From assembly GCF_011043555.1 (NCBI RefSeq), contig NZ_JAAKGS010000007.1:1-64000 (forward strand): a DNA stretch of 64,000 nt, given 5' to 3'. The position numbers and the translations under genes are program-made. This document shows positions 62,001 to 64,000 of this stretch, in pieces. Every line of letters starts with the position of its first letter. The first letter of the stretch is position 1. Under the pieces are notes generated by a model. That model was not told where the DNA came from. It saw only the letters and a list, made by a program, of their open reading frames with translations, and did not search any database. The DNA is from Sphingobacterium sp. SGR-19 (GTDB lineage Bacteria; Bacteroidota; Bacteroidia; Sphingobacteriales; Sphingobacteriaceae).

Positions 62001-63538
62001 TGGTCTGATAGAATCGCCAACGGAACATCCGTTCCCATAGAACCGATTGGTTCATAACCCGTCACCGCCATCGGCGTGATGATGTTTTCTAAGTCTTCGC
62101 GAGAATAACCGAAGGCTTGCTGGTATTTGAATACAGATTCTTTTTTAAGGTAGGTATAGGTAACGCGTGGTTTTTCCAGCTCCTCCATCCGGATTTTGTA
62201 ATTATCCAGCCATTCCGCGTAAGGTTGCTGGCGGATGAGTTCGCCTTTGACTTCTTCGTCGGAACGAATGCAGCCTTTTTCCATATCCACGACGAAAATT
62301 TTTCCGGGCTGCTGGCGGCCTTTTTTTATAATGAGGCTCTCCGGCACGGGGAGTGCACCAGCTTCTGAAGCCACGACGACGCGGTCATCAGATGTAACGG
62401 CAAAACGCAGTGGTCTTAGCCCGTTTCGGTCTAATGTGGCACCAATGGTATTACCGTCGGTGAAACATAATGCGGCAGGACCATCCCATGGTTCCATTAA
62501 TGTCGCGTGGTATTCATAGAATGCTCTTTTCAGCGGATCCATTTGGGTGTTGCCATCCCAAGCCTCCGGTACGAGCATCAACATGACATGCGGCAAACTT
62601 CTTCCGCTATGTAAAAGTAATTCTACGACGTTATCTAAACAAGCAGAGTCGGATTGTCCGCGATCTACTACCGGAAGCAGTATTTGCATCTCTTCTTCTG
62701 TAAAATAAGGTGAAGAAAGTGCTCTAGCACCGGCGTAAAACCAGTTTAAGTTTCCGGTCAAGGTGTTGATCTCCCCATTGTGCGCAATATTGCGGAACGG
62801 TTGTGCCAACGACCAAGAAGGAAAAGTATTTGTCGAAAAACGTGAGTGTACCAAGCCAAATGCCGATACAACACGTGGATCTTTCAGATCTTCGAAGTAT
62901 GTGCCAACCTGATAGGTTGTTAATTGTCCTTTATAGACGATCGTCTTACAAGATAGTGATGCAATATATAAAGGTAGAGGATATGTTTGATGTTGTTTTA
63001 TTTTCTGAATAATGAGGCGTCTGAGAACGAAAAGCTTCCGTTCGAAATCCGTTGTGCTGGATACGCCATCAGGACGGGAGACAAAAAACTGAACAATCTC
63101 GGGTTCTGCACCTAATGCCGTTGGGCCGATGCCCTCACGATTGACAGGAACATCGCGGAAGCCTAAAAACTTCATGCCACGTTCTTCTGTTGCTTCTATA
63201 ATAGCGTTACGGCAAATTAGGTTTAACTCTTCTTCCTTGGGAAGAAAGACCATACCCGTGCCGTAATACCCTGGCTCTTCTAACTGGATGCCGAGGTTTA
63301 TACACTCTTCCCATAAAAATTCATGTGGTAATTGAATCATAATCCCAGCTCCGTCACCACTTTCTGGGTCGCAACCACATGCTCCCCGGTGTTCCATGTT
63401 TTCTAACATGGTCAACGCATCTCTGACTTGCTGATGCGACTTCTTTCCTTTGATGTGTGCAACAAAGCCTACACCACACGCATCATGCTCAAAGTCAGGA
63501 TTATACAGCCCTTGTTCCGGTAATCTTTCGTTTGTCAT
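59024..63538 (-). CDS. gltB: Glutamate synthase large subunit
   Basis: 1504 residues from the ATG at 63538. The open frame begins at a TTG at 63550, but GAGGAGAG lies two to nine bases before this ATG, one of the few Shine-Dalgarno-like sites here. The N-terminal class II glutaminase domain has its catalytic cysteine at Cys21 (HDACGVGF), so a 20-residue propeptide would be removed. The central and FMN domains follow (GEGGEDAVRFKQLPNGDSMR, FDGGTGASPLSS), then the [3Fe-4S] cysteines in CIMMRKCHLNTCPVGVATQ, and the C-terminal GXGXG beta-helix. It makes glutamate from glutamine and 2-oxoglutarate with GltD. Confidence 0.97.
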   Translation of the reverse strand: MTNERLPEQGLYNPDFEHDACGVGFVAHIKGKKSHQQVRDALTMLENMEHRGACGCDPESGDGAGIMIQLPHEFLWEECINLGIQLEEPGYYGTGMVFLPKEEELNLICRNAIIEATEERGMKFLGFRDVPVNREGIGPTALGAEPEIVQFFVSRPDGVSSTTDFERKLFVLRRLIIQKIKQHQTYPLPLYIASLSCKTIVYKGQLTTYQVGTYFEDLKDPRVVSAFGLVHSRFSTNTFPSWSLAQPFRNIAHNGEINTLTGNLNWFYAGARALSSPYFTEEEMQILLPVVDRGQSDSACLDNVVELLLHSGRSLPHVMLMLVPEAWDGNTQMDPLKRAFYEYHATLMEPWDGPAALCFTDGNTIGATLDRNGLRPLRFAVTSDDRVVVASEAGALPVPESLIIKKGRQQPGKIFVVDMEKGCIRSDEEVKGELIRQQPYAEWLDNYKIRMEELEKPRVTYTYLKKESVFKYQQAFGYSREDLENIITPMAVTGYEPIGSMGTDVPLAILSDQPQHLSSYFKQFFAQVTNPPIDPIRERMVMSLATFIGNAGNILVEDKKFCHCVTLEHPILTSSELEKLRSIDTGIFQAKTLQLYFKADGKPGSLEAGLERLCRYADDAVRDGFEVIILSDRAIDSQHCAIPSILAISAVHHHLIKTGNRGAVGLVVEAGDVWEVHHFACLLAFGATAINPYMALASIRTMKELGQIETELTWEELRKNYVKAICAGLLKIFSKMGISTLQSYHGAQIFEVLGIEKSVVDKYFCGSVSRIGGLSLDDIATEALSKHWRAFGQTRVEQKLLPEGGIYQWKRRGERHLWNPETVHLLQKACRTGDFESYKQYAALINNQKERMYTLRGLLDFAKHRTPVPLEEVEPAESIMKRFATGAMSMGSISTEAHSTLAIAMNRIGAKSNTGEGGEDAVRFKQLPNGDSMRSAIKQVASARFGVTSHYLTEADEIQIKMAQGAKPGEGGQLPGHKVDEFIARLRHATPGVGLISPPPHHDIYSIEDLAQLIFDLKNANRHARINVKLVSKAGVGTIAAGVAKAHADVILIAGFDGGTGASPLSSVKHAGLPWELGLAEAHQTLVQNKLRSRVVLQADGQMKTGRDIVIATLLGAEEWGVATAALIAGGCIMMRKCHLNTCPVGVATQDPELRKLFSGKPEDIVNLFRFLAEEIRETMAQLGFRTINEMVGRAQFLKKRENIDHWKAAKIDFSQILHVARNEPSESLYNTQEQDHGMSMILDWGLLNQAKPAIDTKTPVFGTFKVKNTDRTIGTLLSNEVSKVHGADGLPDNTVNFKFEGSAGQSFGAFGVKGLSFELEGEANDYVGKGLSGAQLAIYPTDDSPLVAHENIIIGNVALYGATSGHLFINGMAGERFAVRNSGATAVVEGIGDHGCEYMTGGRALILGETGRNFAAGMSGGIAWIYDIAGNFRDNCNQEMVDLDPLDTEDENEIIALLKRHIHLTNSERANFILQNWAGEKSKFIKVFPREYKNVLRKKLVEA

Positions 63539-63648
63539 TTCTCTCCTCAAAATATTTGGTTGCTAATATATGAATAAAAAATGTTTTTTATTGTAATTTT
63601 TATAAAAAAAATATCTTAGCGTTGATGTATTTTTAATTAAATATGTTT

Positions 63649-64000
63649 TTATTGCGGAAATTGTATTTGCTTATTTGGATTCAGTCTAGGGTTTATCAGC
63701 GGGCGGCAACGGATAATCCTGTTTATCAAACCAATCTTCGTTTTCATAAATATAGTCTGCCAATCGTTGCACCACTGTAGTTCCTCCACAACCAACCGGT
63801 GTAACGCGCGAAGATCTTCGTTATGGCTGTATACCGCCGTGTGGAAATCGGCGATATCAATCGAGAACCGTTCTCCCATATCAGGAAGTTCCACGTTTTC
63901 CTCTAGCTTAAAGGCCGCTTCCAGAAAAACGAGCTGCTGTTTAATCTTTTTGCGCGACTCAAAACGGTACATGCGAGCACCTTTCCATGGATTGACTTTG
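63649..64000 (-). CDS. 3' part of an unidentified gene, possible frameshift
   Basis: The frame is open from the window edge to the stop at 63649, with ATG at 63972 but nine more in-frame codons upstream of it and no stop, so the real start may lie outside. The visible protein is helical and acidic-basic mixed (FESRKKIKQQLVFLEAAFKL, DLRALHRLVVEELQ). After LVVEELQ the translation becomes unlike protein (WCNDWQTIF..., ending in a basic tail with three prolines). In a shifted frame the same DNA reads VVQRLADYIYENEDWFDKQ, then a short tail ending PADKP and a stop near 63688. A one-base deletion near 63779 would explain this. I recognise no family. Confidence 0.5.
   Translation of the reverse strand, partial: KVNPWKGARMYRFESRKKIKQQLVFLEAAFKLEENVELPDMGERFSIDIADFHTAVYSHNEDLRALHRLVVEELQWCNDWQTIFMKTKIGLINRIIRCRPLINPRLNPNKQIQFPQ

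Noticed and set aside
63541-63648. TATATTAG near 63565 as the gltB promoter
   Set aside because: Only a partial match in a very AT-rich stretch; too weak to call.
1-64000. CRISPR arrays, insertion sequences, prophage, tRNA or rRNA genes
   Set aside because: No spaced direct-repeat array, transposase frame, phage structural gene or cloverleaf sequence was recognised on either strand by eye. A tRNA search program would be decisive for the last.

Overview
The window looks like chromosome from a Bacteroidota species, most likely family Sphingobacteriaceae. The reasons are a SusC/SusD pair, the two-part promoter signature of that phylum (TAnnTTTG at -7, sometimes TTG/TTTG about 18-20 bases upstream) in front of at least fifteen genes, almost no Shine-Dalgarno sequences, a large three-domain IspG, a type IX secretion sorting domain, and many SPII lipoproteins. 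Most genes are core housekeeping genes in short operons that change strand often. I see no insertion sequence, prophage, CRISPR array or tRNA.

Layout. 0.1-5.6 kb: a three-gene RND efflux operon. 5.8-8.4 kb: a GH109-type glycosidase behind a LacI-like palindrome, then a formylglycine-generating-enzyme lipoprotein. 8.4-11.3 kb: carB without its allosteric domain. 11.6-17.1 kb: a small outer-membrane protein and a SusC/SusD pair. 17.3-26.8 kb: lipA, an amidohydrolase, a bacilliredoxin divergent from ahcY across a motif-rich control region, a NadR-like kinase, ykuK, upp, uvrB and small lipoproteins. 26.9-30.4 kb: proB-proA plus an unknown third gene, and a 1-Cys peroxiredoxin. 30.4-32.1 kb: an ECF sigma factor followed by a membrane protein that joins an anti-sigma-like cytoplasmic part to a periplasmic serine protease. 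32.2-42.6 kb: ispF, a class A PBP, uvrC, era, kup, a stand-alone T9SS sorting domain and ispG. 42.8-50.6 kb: a LiaF-like protein, mlaE-mlaF, an rRNA-type methyltransferase, purU, parE, a small HExxH membrane protein and accD. 50.8-50.9 kb: the SRP 4.5S RNA gene. 51.0-57.5 kb: dprA, a small protein, rsmG, a glycosyltransferase, and tgt-lptF/G-eamA. 57.5-64 kb: gltB-gltD and the 3' part of an unidentified gene.

How the genes relate. Efflux, SusC/D, PBP, MlaEF, LptF/G and the lipoproteins serve the cell envelope. lipA, ispF, ispG, accD, purU, proBA, gltBD, carB, upp and ahcY are central metabolism. uvrB, uvrC, parE and dprA handle DNA. The sigma/anti-sigma-protease pair is the only dedicated signalling unit. 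The most interesting signals are that sigma/protease fusion, the GATAAT motif cluster between bacilliredoxin and ahcY, the triple direct repeat upstream of susC, the stand-alone sorting domain, a Tgt that has lost its zinc cysteines, and several promoters lying so close to the start codon that the mRNA must be leaderless or nearly so. I found no obviously new multi-gene system; most of the window is ordinary core genome.
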